Source: Eubacterium sp. MSJ-33 (GTDB taxonomy: Bacteria; Bacillota; Clostridia; Lachnospirales; Lachnospiraceae). Taken from it: DNA of 64,000 nucleotides. The position numbers and the translations under genes were made by a program. The stretch covers positions 994,001 through 1,058,000 of the forward strand of contig NZ_CP076562.1 of the NCBI RefSeq assembly GCF_022174665.1. Direction: 5' to 3'. Position 1 is the stretch's first letter, and the number at the start of each line of letters is the position of its first letter. Below are positions 18,202-27,065 of this stretch, piece after piece. The notes beneath the pieces are model-generated. The model did no database searches. It saw nothing but the letters and a program-made list of their open reading frames with translations, and had not been told where the DNA came from.

Positions 18202-19257
18202 ATGAAATCAATCGAACAAGAAAAAACAAATCAAGCCATCGGAAAACAGACAATCCGCTTTGACTGTCCGCCGGCTATCCTGAGCTGCGCGTCCATCGTA
18301 GGAGAAATGGAAGGTCAGGGCCCACTCGCCTCTTATTTTGACCAGATTGAGCCGGATCCTGCCTTTGGTATGGATTCCTGGGAAGAAGGCGAGTCTGAAA
18401 TGGTCCGGCGCGCCGTCCAGACAGCTATCACAAAATCCGGTATTGACAAAGAAAAAATACGTTATATCTTCGGTGGAGATCTTCTCGGACAGTTGATCGG
18501 CTCCACTTTCGGTCTCAAAGATTTTCAGATTCCGATCTTCGGTCTGTATGGTGCCTGTTCGACCTGCGGAGAGGCGCTCTCCCTGGCAGCCATGACTGTA
18601 AACGCCGGTTATGCGTCCCATGTCATCGCCGTCACAAGCAGTCATTTCGGCGGTGCGGAAAAGCAGTTCCGTTTTCCTCTGGAATATGGCAACCAGCGTC
18701 CACTCTCCGCCACCTGGACGGTCACAGGCAGTGGTGCATTTCTTGTATCTGCTACAACAAAGGACCAGCCGATGAAAGAATATCCTCGCATCACTTCCGT
18801 TACAACCGGGAAAATTGTAGACTACGGTGTGCGGGACAATATGAATATGGGCGCCTGCATGGCACCGGCCGCAGCCGATGTCATCTACCAATGTCTCGAA
18901 GATCTCGGTGTCAAGCCAGCTTATTTTGATAAGATCATCACCGGTGATCTCGGAAAAGTCGGCAGTGAAATTCTGATCAAACTGCTTCGGGATAACGACT
19001 ATGATATCGAACCCCAACACATGGACTGTGGTGTGGAAATCTTCTATAACGAAGAACAGGACACGCACAGTGGAGGAAGCGGCTGTGGCTGTGCGGCTGT
19101 AACACTTGCCGGCTATATCCTGCACCAACTGGATCAGTCTGAATGGAAACGTATCTTATTCGTTCCTACCGGTGCTCTGCTATCCACCGTCAGTTTTAAC
19201 GAAGGACAGACGATCCCCGGTGTTGCCCATGCTGTTGTGATCGAACATCTTTCATAA
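18202..19257 (+). CDS. spoVAD: Stage V sporulation protein AD
   Basis: SpoVAD is the peripheral, dipicolinate-binding subunit with a thiolase-like fold on the outer face of the spore inner membrane. The 351-residue protein has the family stretches FGLYGACSTCGEAL near residue 113-126, ALAAMT-like helix after it, and a C-terminal SGGSGCGCAAVT. The length is normal (about 335-350). AAAGGAG precedes the ATG. It sits 24 bases after spoVAC and 24 before spoVAE, a regular operon spacing. Confidence 0.97.
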   Translation: MKSIEQEKTNQAIGKQTIRFDCPPAILSCASIVGEMEGQGPLASYFDQIEPDPAFGMDSWEEGESEMVRRAVQTAITKSGIDKEKIRYIFGGDLLGQLIGSTFGLKDFQIPIFGLYGACSTCGEALSLAAMTVNAGYASHVIAVTSSHFGGAEKQFRFPLEYGNQRPLSATWTVTGSGAFLVSATTKDQPMKEYPRITSVTTGKIVDYGVRDNMNMGACMAPAAADVIYQCLEDLGVKPAYFDKIITGDLGKVGSEILIKLLRDNDYDIEPQHMDCGVEIFYNEEQDTHSGGSGCGCAAVTLAGYILHQLDQSEWKRILFVPTGALLSTVSFNEGQTIPGVAHAVVIEHLS

Positions 19258-19281
19258 TCTTATCAGAGAGGAGATTTTTAT

Positions 19282-19641
19282 ATGGATTATATTCTTGCTT
19301 TTGTGATTGGCGGCATCATCTGTGTCCTGTCTCAGATTCTGATGGATACAACAAAGCTTATGCCGGGAAGAGTCATGGTAATTCTGGTCTGTACCGGTGT
19401 CATCCTTGGAGCCATCGGTGTCTATGAACCGTTCTTAAAATTTGCCGGTGCAGGTGCATTCGTTCCGCTTACCGGCTTTGGATACAATCTGTGGAACGGG
19501 ATCAAGGATGCTGTCAACGAAGATGGTTTTCTCGGATTGTTCCGGGGTGGTTTCACCATGGCAGCGGTCGGAACATCCGCAGCGCTTATATTTTCTTATT
19601 TTGCATCCCTTATTTTCTCACCCAAAATGCCAAAGAACTAA
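19282..19641 (+). CDS. spoVAE: Stage V sporulation protein AE (SpoVAEb type)
   Basis: The 119-residue membrane protein is a relative of SpoVAC and shares its motif KFAGAGAFVPLTGFGYNL (about residues 52-69). Membrane segments lie near 4-22, 32-50 and 92-112. It is the last gene of this spoVA operon; no spoVAF-like gene follows and an intrinsic terminator begins about 33 bases after the stop. GAGAGGAG precedes the ATG. Confidence 0.95.
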   Translation: MDYILAFVIGGIICVLSQILMDTTKLMPGRVMVILVCTGVILGAIGVYEPFLKFAGAGAFVPLTGFGYNLWNGIKDAVNEDGFLGLFRGGFTMAAVGTSAALIFSYFASLIFSPKMPKN

Positions 19642-19674
19642 AAAACCGCAATCTTTATATCCGCTGGATACACG

Positions 19675-19716
19675 AAAAAAGAAGTACCGGAATCATCTTC
19701 CGATACTTCTTTTTTA
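19675..19716. terminator. Bidirectional terminator between spoVAE and the PBP gene
   Basis: GAAGTACCGGAA pairs with TTCCGATACTTC with one mismatch. The stem is flanked by A-runs on the left and T-runs on the right, so it can end the convergent spoVA transcript (plus) and the penicillin-binding protein transcript (minus). Confidence 0.85.
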
Positions 19717-19721
19717 TATTT

Positions 19722-22616
19722 TTATTGTTGTGGTGGCGGTGCTTGTGTCGTCTCCGATGCCGGAGGTGGTGCCTGCGTCGTCGCCTGGGTTGTATCCTGT
19801 GTGGTTGGTATCGGTGCCTGTGTTGTATTCTCCGGCGGTGGCGTTATATTTCCCCCCGTGCTTTCAAACGTAACACTGATACTTCCATTTTCCTGTACAT
19901 TGTTGAATGTATAGCTTGATATCGCTCCCTGACTCTGTCCGTTCACGATAACATCCTTAATCCGGTATCCATTATGAGGGGTGATATAGAATGTAACATT
20001 CGCACCCTTTGCTACATTTACGGAAGGTGAAATCGTTCCACCTTCACCTGCCGAAGAAGAAAGTGAAATTTCTCCCTCCTCCAACGGTGTATGAATATCA
20101 CAGATTTCATCGGTATATACATAGCCATCTGCATCCTGACCCTCAGAGCCAACCAATACCTGGTTTCCATTCTCATCTGTCTCAATCATAAATGAAACGG
20201 TCTCCGGACAGCCGCTGTTTGCACGCTTCTTGGATTCCGTACAGAACTCAATTGCCTCATGTCCATTACATCTCTTCGTCGGTACATCTGCCGTTGCGTA
20301 ATAATCCGTTGCTGTCGGGCATCCTTCTCCAGGAAGAAGTCCCGTAATCTGACATAAGGAAACGGTAGTCAGTCCATCCGGCTTATCGAAATCAGCCGAT
20401 GTATCCTGTCCCTCGAGTTCTACAACCTGATCCATAATATCTCTCCACATATATTTATGTGTATTCGATCCACCCATATCGACATTCATATCATATCCCA
20501 TCCAGATAGATGCAGTATAATATGGTGTCATACCACAGAACCAAAGATCATATGTGGATGATGTTGTACCGGTCTTACCGGCAGCTGTCATACCTGTCTG
20601 CAGGCTTGCAGCACCACCGGTACCGCTTGTGATAACAGACTTCATCGCGTCAATCAACTGCCATGCAGTTGTCGGACGGATAACTTCATGAGAAGTTGGT
20701 GTCGTATTGTCAATGATTACATTTCCATCATGGTCAATTACTTTGGAATATAATACCGGTTCGTTATAAACACCGCCATTTGCAATGGATGCATATGCGG
20801 CTGTCATCTCATAATTTGTAACACCATGGCTCAGACCACCAAGTGCACATGCCTGTGTCTTATCTGTCAGAATCGTACCGTTGCTGTCCACCTTCTGATC
20901 AACCAGTGTCGTATATCCAAACTTCAGCAGATATTCAAATGCTGCATCCGGTGTCTCCTCTGTGATTGCCTTTACCGCACAGACATTGATGGAACTCTGA
21001 ATACTTTTACGTATCGTACAATATCCACTGTGTCCGCCACCGGCGTTACGCACATCGTTACCATTCGCATACTGGTATGGCTCATCATTGAAAGACTTTG
21101 CCAGACCTCCCTTTCCGCTATCAATCAGCGGTGCATACGCAGCCACGATCTTAAATGTGGAACCCGGCTGTCTCGTTGCATCTGTCGCACGGTTAAATGA
21201 ACGGTTTACTTCCTTTTCTCCACGTCCACCAACCATAGCCTTCACATACCCGGTGTGCTGATCCATAATCGTAAAAGAAAACTGTGGCTGTGGTGAAACT
21301 TCAAATGCTTCTGCCACATATGTTCCACCTGTTTCCTCGAGCATAGCTTCTTTAAACTCATCAGCAGCCGCCCGCGCAGCATCTTCACTACTATAAATAT
21401 TGTTGTACTTGGAATTACCCGTCTGTGCTACATAATAATTAATCAGATCTCCAATTCCATAATTATGGTTTGTCTCCTTATCCGGATCTAATATTGTTAA
21501 TTTATAGCTTAGTCCAACCTTCGTACTGTTACTTACATAATCCGGATTGTTGATTACATCATCACAAATCTTCTGGATTGCCTTATCCTGTACAGAATAG
21601 ATGCTATATCCACCTGTATAAATCATCGTCTCAGCTTCTGCCTTCGTGCAACCATACATGTCCATAAATTGACTTGTAAGTTTATTCAGGATTGCATCCT
21701 CATAGTACGTATTTACATCTGATTCTGCAAGCTGCACTTCATGTTCTTCGCTGATTCTCGCATATACATCGTCTGCAAGTGCTTCATCATACTGCTGCTG
21801 TGTGATATATTCCAGCTCCAGCATCTTCTTTAAGACTTCTTTTCGACGGTCTGCGTTCTCATCCGGATTGGCAACCGGATCATACCGGCTTGGGTTCTGC
21901 GTGATTCCGGCGATAACCGCAATCTCAGAAACCGTAAGTTCTTTCATATCCTTGCCGAAATATTTTTCTGAAGCAGCCTGAATTCCGCTGACGCCCCGTC
22001 CAAGATAAATTGTATTTAGATAATACTCTACAATCTCTTCCTTTGTATATTTCTTTTCCAGTTCAATCGCAAGGTACTGTTCCTGAATCTTTCGCTCTAA
22101 CTTATCCATAAAAGTCGTCTCACCAAGACCGACATTAAAGACCTGGTTTTTGATCAGCTGCTGCGTCAGAGTGGAAGCACCTTCGTTAAAATGTCCGCTT
22201 GCCGCACCCTTGGCAAACGCACGGAAGATTCCTCGTACATCAATACCATTATGTGTCCAGAATCGCTGATCCTCGATTGCAACAAAAGCATTGACATAAT
22301 CCTTCGGAATCTCATCGTAATATACGTAGACGCGGTTTGAATTGATCGTGGAAATCTCTCTATCCGAATTCCCATCTTTGTCATAGATTGTTGACCTGAA
22401 TCCTTTCGGAACGATGCTGATGTTCGATACATCCGGTGCATTATCCAGAATACCTTTCATCATACCGAATCCGGCTCCGGCTCCGGCTATGATCACGGCA
22501 ATAATCCCAACCAGAATGACTTTAAAAAATATAACCAAAACTTTTCTCGTATTTCGCTGTGTTTTGGAAACAAGCTTTCTTTGTTTTTTCTCTGTTTCTG
22601 CTTTTGAATAGCCCAT
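19722..22616 (-). CDS. Class A penicillin-binding protein (PBP1A-type) with C-terminal repeat domain and Thr/Pro/Gln tail
   Basis: This bifunctional enzyme polymerises and crosslinks peptidoglycan. A cytoplasmic Lys-rich start and one membrane anchor (about residues 26-52) are followed by a GT51 transglycosylase domain with AFVAIEDQRFWTHNGID near 110-126 and GASTLTQQLIKNQ near 145-157. The transpeptidase domain has the SxxK motif in QPGSTFKIVAAY, the SxN-type motif SSINVCAVK and KTGTTSS. After it come a beta-rich module (GGTISPSVNVAKG ... NGYRIKDVIVNGQ ... YTFNNVQENGSISVTFE) seen in exported clostridial proteins, and a tail of Thr, Pro and Gln. The length is 964 residues. GGGAGG precedes the ATG. 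Confidence 0.95.
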   Translation of the reverse strand: MGYSKAETEKKQRKLVSKTQRNTRKVLVIFFKVILVGIIAVIIAGAGAGFGMMKGILDNAPDVSNISIVPKGFRSTIYDKDGNSDREISTINSNRVYVYYDEIPKDYVNAFVAIEDQRFWTHNGIDVRGIFRAFAKGAASGHFNEGASTLTQQLIKNQVFNVGLGETTFMDKLERKIQEQYLAIELEKKYTKEEIVEYYLNTIYLGRGVSGIQAASEKYFGKDMKELTVSEIAVIAGITQNPSRYDPVANPDENADRRKEVLKKMLELEYITQQQYDEALADDVYARISEEHEVQLAESDVNTYYEDAILNKLTSQFMDMYGCTKAEAETMIYTGGYSIYSVQDKAIQKICDDVINNPDYVSNSTKVGLSYKLTILDPDKETNHNYGIGDLINYYVAQTGNSKYNNIYSSEDAARAAADEFKEAMLEETGGTYVAEAFEVSPQPQFSFTIMDQHTGYVKAMVGGRGEKEVNRSFNRATDATRQPGSTFKIVAAYAPLIDSGKGGLAKSFNDEPYQYANGNDVRNAGGGHSGYCTIRKSIQSSINVCAVKAITEETPDAAFEYLLKFGYTTLVDQKVDSNGTILTDKTQACALGGLSHGVTNYEMTAAYASIANGGVYNEPVLYSKVIDHDGNVIIDNTTPTSHEVIRPTTAWQLIDAMKSVITSGTGGAASLQTGMTAAGKTGTTSSTYDLWFCGMTPYYTASIWMGYDMNVDMGGSNTHKYMWRDIMDQVVELEGQDTSADFDKPDGLTTVSLCQITGLLPGEGCPTATDYYATADVPTKRCNGHEAIEFCTESKKRANSGCPETVSFMIETDENGNQVLVGSEGQDADGYVYTDEICDIHTPLEEGEISLSSSAGEGGTISPSVNVAKGANVTFYITPHNGYRIKDVIVNGQSQGAISSYTFNNVQENGSISVTFESTGGNITPPPENTTQAPIPTTQDTTQATTQAPPPASETTQAPPPQQ

Positions 22617-22663
22617 CGAGCTACCTCCCTTTGTTCGTGCATATAAATATCCAGATAAACGTG

Positions 22664-22692
22664 ATTATAGCAAACTTTTACCACAAATACAA
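22664..22692 (-). promoter_or_regulatory. Sigma-A-type promoter for the PBP gene
   Basis: On the minus strand TTGTAT (22687-22692) and TATAAT (22664-22669) are 17 bases apart, about 48 bases upstream of the start codon. Confidence 0.6.
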
Positions 22693-22715
22693 GATATTAC
22701 CTATTCTAAACATTT

Positions 22716-22754
22716 TTCTTTTTCTCTATTCTTTTTCTCTATTCTTTTTCTCCA
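22716..22754. repeat. Three tandem copies of a 13-bp unit
   Basis: TTCTTTTTCTCTA is repeated exactly at 22716-22728 and 22729-22741, and once with one change at 22742-22754. It lies between the PBP gene and the divergent FIST gene, upstream of the two leader hairpins. Confidence 0.85.
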
Positions 22755-22780
22755 TTTTTTGGTAGAATAGATTTAGGTGC

Positions 22781-22820
22781 CGCGGAATTGTCCGCGTGTA
22801 AATTCACTGCGCAATTTACA
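22781..22820 (+). repeat. Two adjacent perfect hairpins in the FIST leader
   Basis: CGCGGA (22781-22786) and TCCGCG (22791-22796) form a 6-bp stem with a 4-base loop. Directly after it TGTAAATT (22797-22804) and AATTTACA (22813-22820) form an 8-bp stem with an 8-base loop. They end about 25 bases before the GGAGG of the FIST gene. No T-run follows, so they are more likely a structured leader or protein-binding sites than terminators. Confidence 0.75.
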
Positions 22821-22855
22821 TGCCCTACAAGTATAGTCGCAGTTGGAGGCTTAAG

Positions 22856-23938
22856 ATGAAAGGTTTTGTAGGCATCGGTCGCTCAGACCAGGTAGAAACC
22901 GCTATCAACGAAGCAACCGAAGGATTAAAGAAAGCAGACTTTCTGATCCTCGTTGCCCCTTTTTCAAAATTAGAAACGGCTGCCGACCTGCTCGGTGAAA
23001 AATATCCGGGAACCCCGATGATTGGCACCAGCGGTGAAAGCATCGCCAGACAACTTGTTTTAAATCATGCGATTCTTGTAATTGGATTTGCCGGTGTGGA
23101 GGTATGTACCGGAGTCATATCCGATGTACGCACAGTTCCCGTCAGATCCATGCGCAGCTTCCATGCAGATATGGAAGCTATTGATGCCGGCGACTCTGAC
23201 ACGATCTGTCTGGAGTTCATGACCGGGTCGGAAGAACGTGTCCTGTCCACAGTCCATGATTCCTTAAAAGAAGCTGGAATTCCACTGATCGGAGCCAGTG
23301 CTTACGGTGTACTTCTCGGAGAAAAACACTGCGTCATTGTGGACGGAAAACTATATAACCGAAGCTGTGCTTATGCATTCGTAAAGAACAAGCATGGCAA
23401 GATCCATCTTTTCAAAGAGAATATTTACAAACGCCAGAGCCGGCGTGCCCATTTTGCAAATCTGGTAGAACCCGGAACGAAAACCCTGTTCCAGTTAGAC
23501 GGAGTTCCGGCGCTCGAATTATATCAGGAAGAAACCGGAACTGCATTGGAAGATATTATCGCTGCTATGCCAAGACACCCGCTTGGACGTGCACTTGGCG
23601 ATGACACCTGTATCATCCAGACGATGTCTGTCGATCGAAACGGTGTCATGTTCAACGGCAAATCGATTTACGAAAACGACAGCATCTATATTATGGATGT
23701 CGATGATTACAGACAGATTCACACCGATCTGTTGGAAGAACTCCAAAACCTTCCTATCTCATTTATACTTGGTTTTGACAGTGCAAACCGATTACGTTTA
23801 TTTGCGGAGGATGATTATTTGACAGACTATGCTGCATCCTTTGATACTGTTGCGAATTCTGCCCTGTTTGTCGGAGACGGTCAGCAATACAACAACCAGC
23901 ATATGAATCAGACACTTGTCATCGCAGCATTCGAATAA
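22856..23938 (+). CDS. FIST-domain sensory protein
   Basis: FIST domains are soluble sensory modules thought to bind small ligands such as amino acids. The 360-residue protein begins MKGFVGIGRSDQVETAINEA and has the FIST N pattern (FLILVAPF, YPGTPMIGTSGES, AILVIGFAG, GIPLIGASAYGVLLGE) over about residues 1-200. A FIST C region follows (LYQEETG, PLGRALGD, DSANRLRLF). ATG 22856 is chosen because GGAGG lies 6 bases upstream; an in-frame ATG at 22820 has none. It has no membrane segment. The soluble chemoreceptor gene starts 27 bases later, so the pair probably forms one signalling unit feeding CheA. Confidence 0.88.
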   Translation: MKGFVGIGRSDQVETAINEATEGLKKADFLILVAPFSKLETAADLLGEKYPGTPMIGTSGESIARQLVLNHAILVIGFAGVEVCTGVISDVRTVPVRSMRSFHADMEAIDAGDSDTICLEFMTGSEERVLSTVHDSLKEAGIPLIGASAYGVLLGEKHCVIVDGKLYNRSCAYAFVKNKHGKIHLFKENIYKRQSRRAHFANLVEPGTKTLFQLDGVPALELYQEETGTALEDIIAAMPRHPLGRALGDDTCIIQTMSVDRNGVMFNGKSIYENDSIYIMDVDDYRQIHTDLLEELQNLPISFILGFDSANRLRLFAEDDYLTDYAASFDTVANSALFVGDGQQYNNQHMNQTLVIAAFE

Positions 23939-23965
23939 TCTATACACGCAGGAGGTATTACTATT

Positions 23966-24934
23966 ATGTTCAAAAAGAAAAACGAAGTACACGCAGTCCC
24001 GACCGAAACAGCAACCGGGCGTGCGTTAAAAGAAAGCCTGGAGCCAATCACCCAGATTACGAAGAGTTTAAAAGAAAACCGTAAATCGCTGATTGAAGAA
24101 GAAATGCAGACCGCAAGCCAGATCTCTGATATTCAGGGTTCGTTCGACACAATCCTGGCACAATCCGATCAGGTTGCATCCGGTATGGATGCTATCAAGC
24201 AGGAATTCTCGAATATCGTAGATGTCTCATCCCAGATTGAAACGAGTGTCAGCGGTGTTTTGTCTGCGACCGATCAGGCAAATGAAAATGTAGACAGCCT
24301 GCAGGAAAGTTCTTCCAATGTACTTAAGGATTTCCAGCATGTCGTCGAAGTCTTAAACAAATTTCAAAGCAGTTTTGATGAGATTCAGGAGACCATGTCC
24401 GGCATCATCGGCATTGCCAACCAGACCAATATGCTTTCCTTAAATGCGTCTATTGAAGCTGCACGCGCCGGCGAACACGGTCTTGGCTTCGCAGTCGTTG
24501 CAACCGAGGTCAGCACGCTTTCCGCAGAGATCAAAAAGCTTGTCGATACGGTCAACGCCAACATGGCACTGCTTCGCGAAGATGCTTCGAATCTGAATGC
24601 ATCAATGGAAACAGCCAACAAGATGCTCTCTCACGAACAGGAGCAGGTAAAAAAGACGACCGAGCTTTTCGGCAATATCAAAGAATCCGTCAACGGTGTG
24701 ATCGAGGTACAGCAGCAGATTGCCGCAGCCGTAGACACCTGTAACGAAACCGCAGATCAGATTCAGGAAGATATCTTAAATGCCAAAGATGGCTATATCG
24801 GTGTATCTGAGACAGTCAACCAGTTATCCGGTGATATCACACGAAAGAATCAATTATACGAGAATATGATCAATCTTTTAGAGCAGGTTGACCCGATTGT
24901 TGAAGATATCCAGCATACCCATATCAATATCTGA
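23966..24934 (+). CDS. Soluble methyl-accepting chemotaxis protein-type receptor
   Basis: The 322-residue protein is a coiled coil with the MCP signalling hairpin tip near residues 150-175 (IANQTNMLSLNASIEAARAG within it), the region that contacts CheA and CheW. No membrane segment or signal peptide is seen, so it is a cytoplasmic receptor. An N-terminal stretch of about 50 residues carries no recognised sensor domain. AGGAGG precedes the ATG. It follows the FIST gene closely and an intrinsic terminator ends the unit, so FIST probably supplies sensory input. No cheA or cheW is in the window. Confidence 0.92.
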   Translation: MFKKKNEVHAVPTETATGRALKESLEPITQITKSLKENRKSLIEEEMQTASQISDIQGSFDTILAQSDQVASGMDAIKQEFSNIVDVSSQIETSVSGVLSATDQANENVDSLQESSSNVLKDFQHVVEVLNKFQSSFDEIQETMSGIIGIANQTNMLSLNASIEAARAGEHGLGFAVVATEVSTLSAEIKKLVDTVNANMALLREDASNLNASMETANKMLSHEQEQVKKTTELFGNIKESVNGVIEVQQQIAAAVDTCNETADQIQEDILNAKDGYIGVSETVNQLSGDITRKNQLYENMINLLEQVDPIVEDIQHTHINI

Positions 24935-24953
24935 TTTTTATATCCAATCAATC

Positions 24954-24993
24954 AAAAAGGTGGCAGAAATCATCTGACTTCTGCCACCTTTTT
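24954..24993. terminator. Bidirectional terminator overlapping the end of the Zn-PLC-like gene
   Basis: AAAAAGGTGGCAGAA (24954-24968) pairs perfectly with TTCTGCCACCTTTTT (24979-24993), a 15-bp stem with a 10-base loop. It terminates the plus-strand chemoreceptor transcript. Its right arm and loop also encode the last residues and stop of the convergent gene. Confidence 0.93.
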
Positions 24994-25674
24994 AGCGGTT
25001 TCTTTCATCAATGTATCTAATTCTTCCAGATCAAAAACCTGCAACTGTGGTTTTGTATCCATATGATTTTTTTCTGCCGCAGCGACGCTTACGTCAAGCA
25101 GATTTTTCGTCCGATTCATCGCCTCCGGTGCGTAGGACCAGTCAATCTCCGTGATACGATGTACCTGCTTCCACTCTGCATCACCGAATTCTAATCCCGG
25201 GAATTGAATTTTATATTTTCTCGCAAAATATGCATTCATCCGGTCATAATCGCCATAATACCATTTCTTAGAGAAAAAATCATAACGATCATAGAGTCTC
25301 TGCTGTTCAAGCACCTCCACGTATTTTACTTCGTCATACAGAATGTTCGGTTCCCGATTGGCTCCATAGAACCGGAAATGTTTCTCCCAATATACATCTA
25401 AAAACCGGTAATCCAATAACAGATGTGCATAATATCCAAGCACATAAGGTTCGTGCAGTGCATCTCCATACTTTTTCAAAAACCAATTCAGATCCGGCCT
25501 TCTCACCAGCATCGGATACGTTTCATCGTTCCAGAAATGTGTGTAATGCTTATCCGCACTCATATCAGCAATCATATTCCCAAGAAAAAATAGATTCCTC
25601 TGCGCATCGTCCATCGGCGCTAACAGCTCACAGGCACATTGCGCGCAGGACAAATGAATCACATAGCTCGGCAT
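24970..25674 (-). CDS. Zinc-dependent phospholipase C-like family protein
   Basis: The 234-residue protein has the layout of the zinc-dependent phospholipase C/S1-P1-like family: an N-terminal MPSYVIHLSCAQCACELL with an early His, FFLGNMIADMSADKHYTHFW with Asp and His ligands, and LGYYAHLLLDYRFLDVYW near residue 98-116. In many bacteria such proteins have no signal peptide, as here, so they may be cytoplasmic hydrolases of unknown substrate. The start lies inside the end of the flavodoxin-like gene (16-base overlap), which indicates coupled expression. Catalytic function is inferred from the His/Asp pattern only. Confidence 0.7.
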   Translation of the reverse strand: MPSYVIHLSCAQCACELLAPMDDAQRNLFFLGNMIADMSADKHYTHFWNDETYPMLVRRPDLNWFLKKYGDALHEPYVLGYYAHLLLDYRFLDVYWEKHFRFYGANREPNILYDEVKYVEVLEQQRLYDRYDFFSKKWYYGDYDRMNAYFARKYKIQFPGLEFGDAEWKQVHRITEIDWSYAPEAMNRTKNLLDVSVAAAEKNHMDTKPQLQVFDLEELDTLMKETAKKVAEVR

Positions 25675-26393
25675 ATACGAACCTCCGACAACAGATCATC
25701 ATCCAAAAATACATTCTTAATATTCGGCATCGGCAAGATTTTCGCCTGTACATCCTGCTTCTGCTTCTTCTCATCCACTTCCTTCGGAATCTCCACACGT
25801 GTGCTTCGCTCTGTCACAACCTGCAGTTTCTGTTCCTTAACCGCTTTCACACTGTAAAACAAAAGTCCTTCCATCACATCAGCTATACATTCGGAGATTG
25901 ATACCGAACGAAGAAGCTTCTCTTCCGTCGTAGTAAAAGCACGCTTGTAATCAATACAGCGAATATAAATATCAGAGATACTACCCAGCTTCCGCCGTTC
26001 AAAAATATCCTGAAACTGTCCCAGCGTCTGCATCCGCACATCCGCAGTTCCATTCACCTCCGCAGACAGCACTTCTCCCATCGCGACTGCATATACATAT
26101 GTATCCGAAGAGACTTTCAGATTCTGCAAAAATGCATACACCGCCAGAGAGATGCCCCACATTTTAGATGGGAACAAAATTCCCACACTGTCCGCATGCA
26201 GGCGTTCTCCATGATACTCCGTATATTTCATCACTTTGCATCCCGGCAAAATAGTCTCCATCTGTTCTGTCATCGCCTGCCGGCAATCCATCTTCCATGC
26301 ATGTCCCGCAGAGACATCAACATAATCGGACACATAGAATATATAATTCTGTGTCTCCTCTGTTTCATTCTTAAATTCCATACCCCTCTTCAT
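25659..26393 (-). CDS. Flavodoxin-like domain protein, degenerate FMN loop
   Basis: The 244-residue protein resembles the flavodoxin half of clostridial ferredoxin-flavodoxin (EFR1-type) proteins: NYIFYVSDYVDVSAGHAWK at the N-terminus corresponds to the usual FYFSGTGNT phosphate loop, and VGILFPSKMWGISLAVYAFL matches the typical VFPVYFWGLP region. The Gly/Thr/Ser residues of the phosphate loop are missing and no 4Fe-4S Cys motif is present, so it may not bind FMN. It lies 19 bases after the TetR gene and overlaps the next gene by 16 bases. A paralogous pseudo-enzyme is possible. The family call is tentative. Confidence 0.5.
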   Translation of the reverse strand: MKRGMEFKNETEETQNYIFYVSDYVDVSAGHAWKMDCRQAMTEQMETILPGCKVMKYTEYHGERLHADSVGILFPSKMWGISLAVYAFLQNLKVSSDTYVYAVAMGEVLSAEVNGTADVRMQTLGQFQDIFERRKLGSISDIYIRCIDYKRAFTTTEEKLLRSVSISECIADVMEGLLFYSVKAVKEQKLQVVTERSTRVEIPKEVDEKKQKQDVQAKILPMPNIKNVFLDDDLLSEVRICRAM

Positions 26394-26411
26394 TCGTATC
26401 CTCCCTCTACT

Positions 26412-27047
26412 TTACAAAAGCTTTTTTCGCACAAGTGAATCATACAGCGTATGAAACGCAAAGCTCCGATATTCTTCCATCGTCATCCCGGTACTTTTCT
26501 GAATTTCTTTCTTCTTCCGTTCGGAAATCTGGATGATGCCACTTAGCGATGACCAAAGATATAAGACTGTCGGTTTCGTATCCAGTTTTTCCTGTAATAC
26601 CTTACTTTTCTTTCCTTTCTGGATCAGCGATTCCATGAGTCCATATAAATCCTGCAGAATCTCTGGCAGGATATTCGCACCGGGTTTCCGGCTGTTCGTC
26701 GCCTTCTCCTCAATCATCAAGGACGCATAATACTTTGGATATCGTTCACAAAATGCAACCAACCGATCACACAGCTTATAATAGCTGTCCTCAAAAGACG
26801 TATCTCCTTCGATGTAGACCGTCATCTCGCCAATCAGTACATCCAGATAATCAACTACGATGGAATTATAGATATCTTCCTTGCTCCGAAAATACACGTA
26901 AATCGTCGACTTACTGTAGTCTGCCTGCAGGGCAATATCATCCATCGTTGTGTCCTGAACACCCTTGGTCTCGAATAATTCTCTTGCCGCAGTCAAAATA
27001 TTGTCGCGATTAAACTGTTCCAGTGCAAGCTTCTTGCGTGCTCCCAT
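26412..27047 (-). CDS. TetR family transcriptional regulator
   Basis: The 211-residue protein has an N-terminal TetR helix-turn-helix: NILTAARELFETKGVQDTTM, IALQADYSKSTIYVYFRSKE in the recognition helix region, then a helical ligand-binding domain. ATG at 27047 is preceded by GGGAGAG; a TTG 21 bases upstream lies inside the likely operator and is rejected as start. The gene heads an operon with the flavodoxin-like and PLC-like genes. A palindrome between -10 box and start suggests autorepression. The inducer is unknown. Confidence 0.92.
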   Translation of the reverse strand: MGARKKLALEQFNRDNILTAARELFETKGVQDTTMDDIALQADYSKSTIYVYFRSKEDIYNSIVVDYLDVLIGEMTVYIEGDTSFEDSYYKLCDRLVAFCERYPKYYASLMIEEKATNSRKPGANILPEILQDLYGLMESLIQKGKKSKVLQEKLDTKPTVLYLWSSLSGIIQISERKKKEIQKSTGMTMEEYRSFAFHTLYDSLVRKKLL

Positions 27048-27065
27048 ATACTCTCCCGCCAAATA

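Noticed and set aside
18208..19128. Long minus-strand frame (306 codons) opposite spoVAD
   Set aside because: spoVAD on the plus strand is a clear family member with ribosome site and operon context; the opposite frame has no family match and is explained by codon bias.
22716..22754. CRISPR-like repeat
   Set aside because: The 13-bp units are directly adjacent without spacers.
22775..22855. Cyclic di-GMP riboswitch before the FIST/chemoreceptor genes
   Set aside because: The conserved core and pairing of the known class are not visible; only two simple hairpins are seen.
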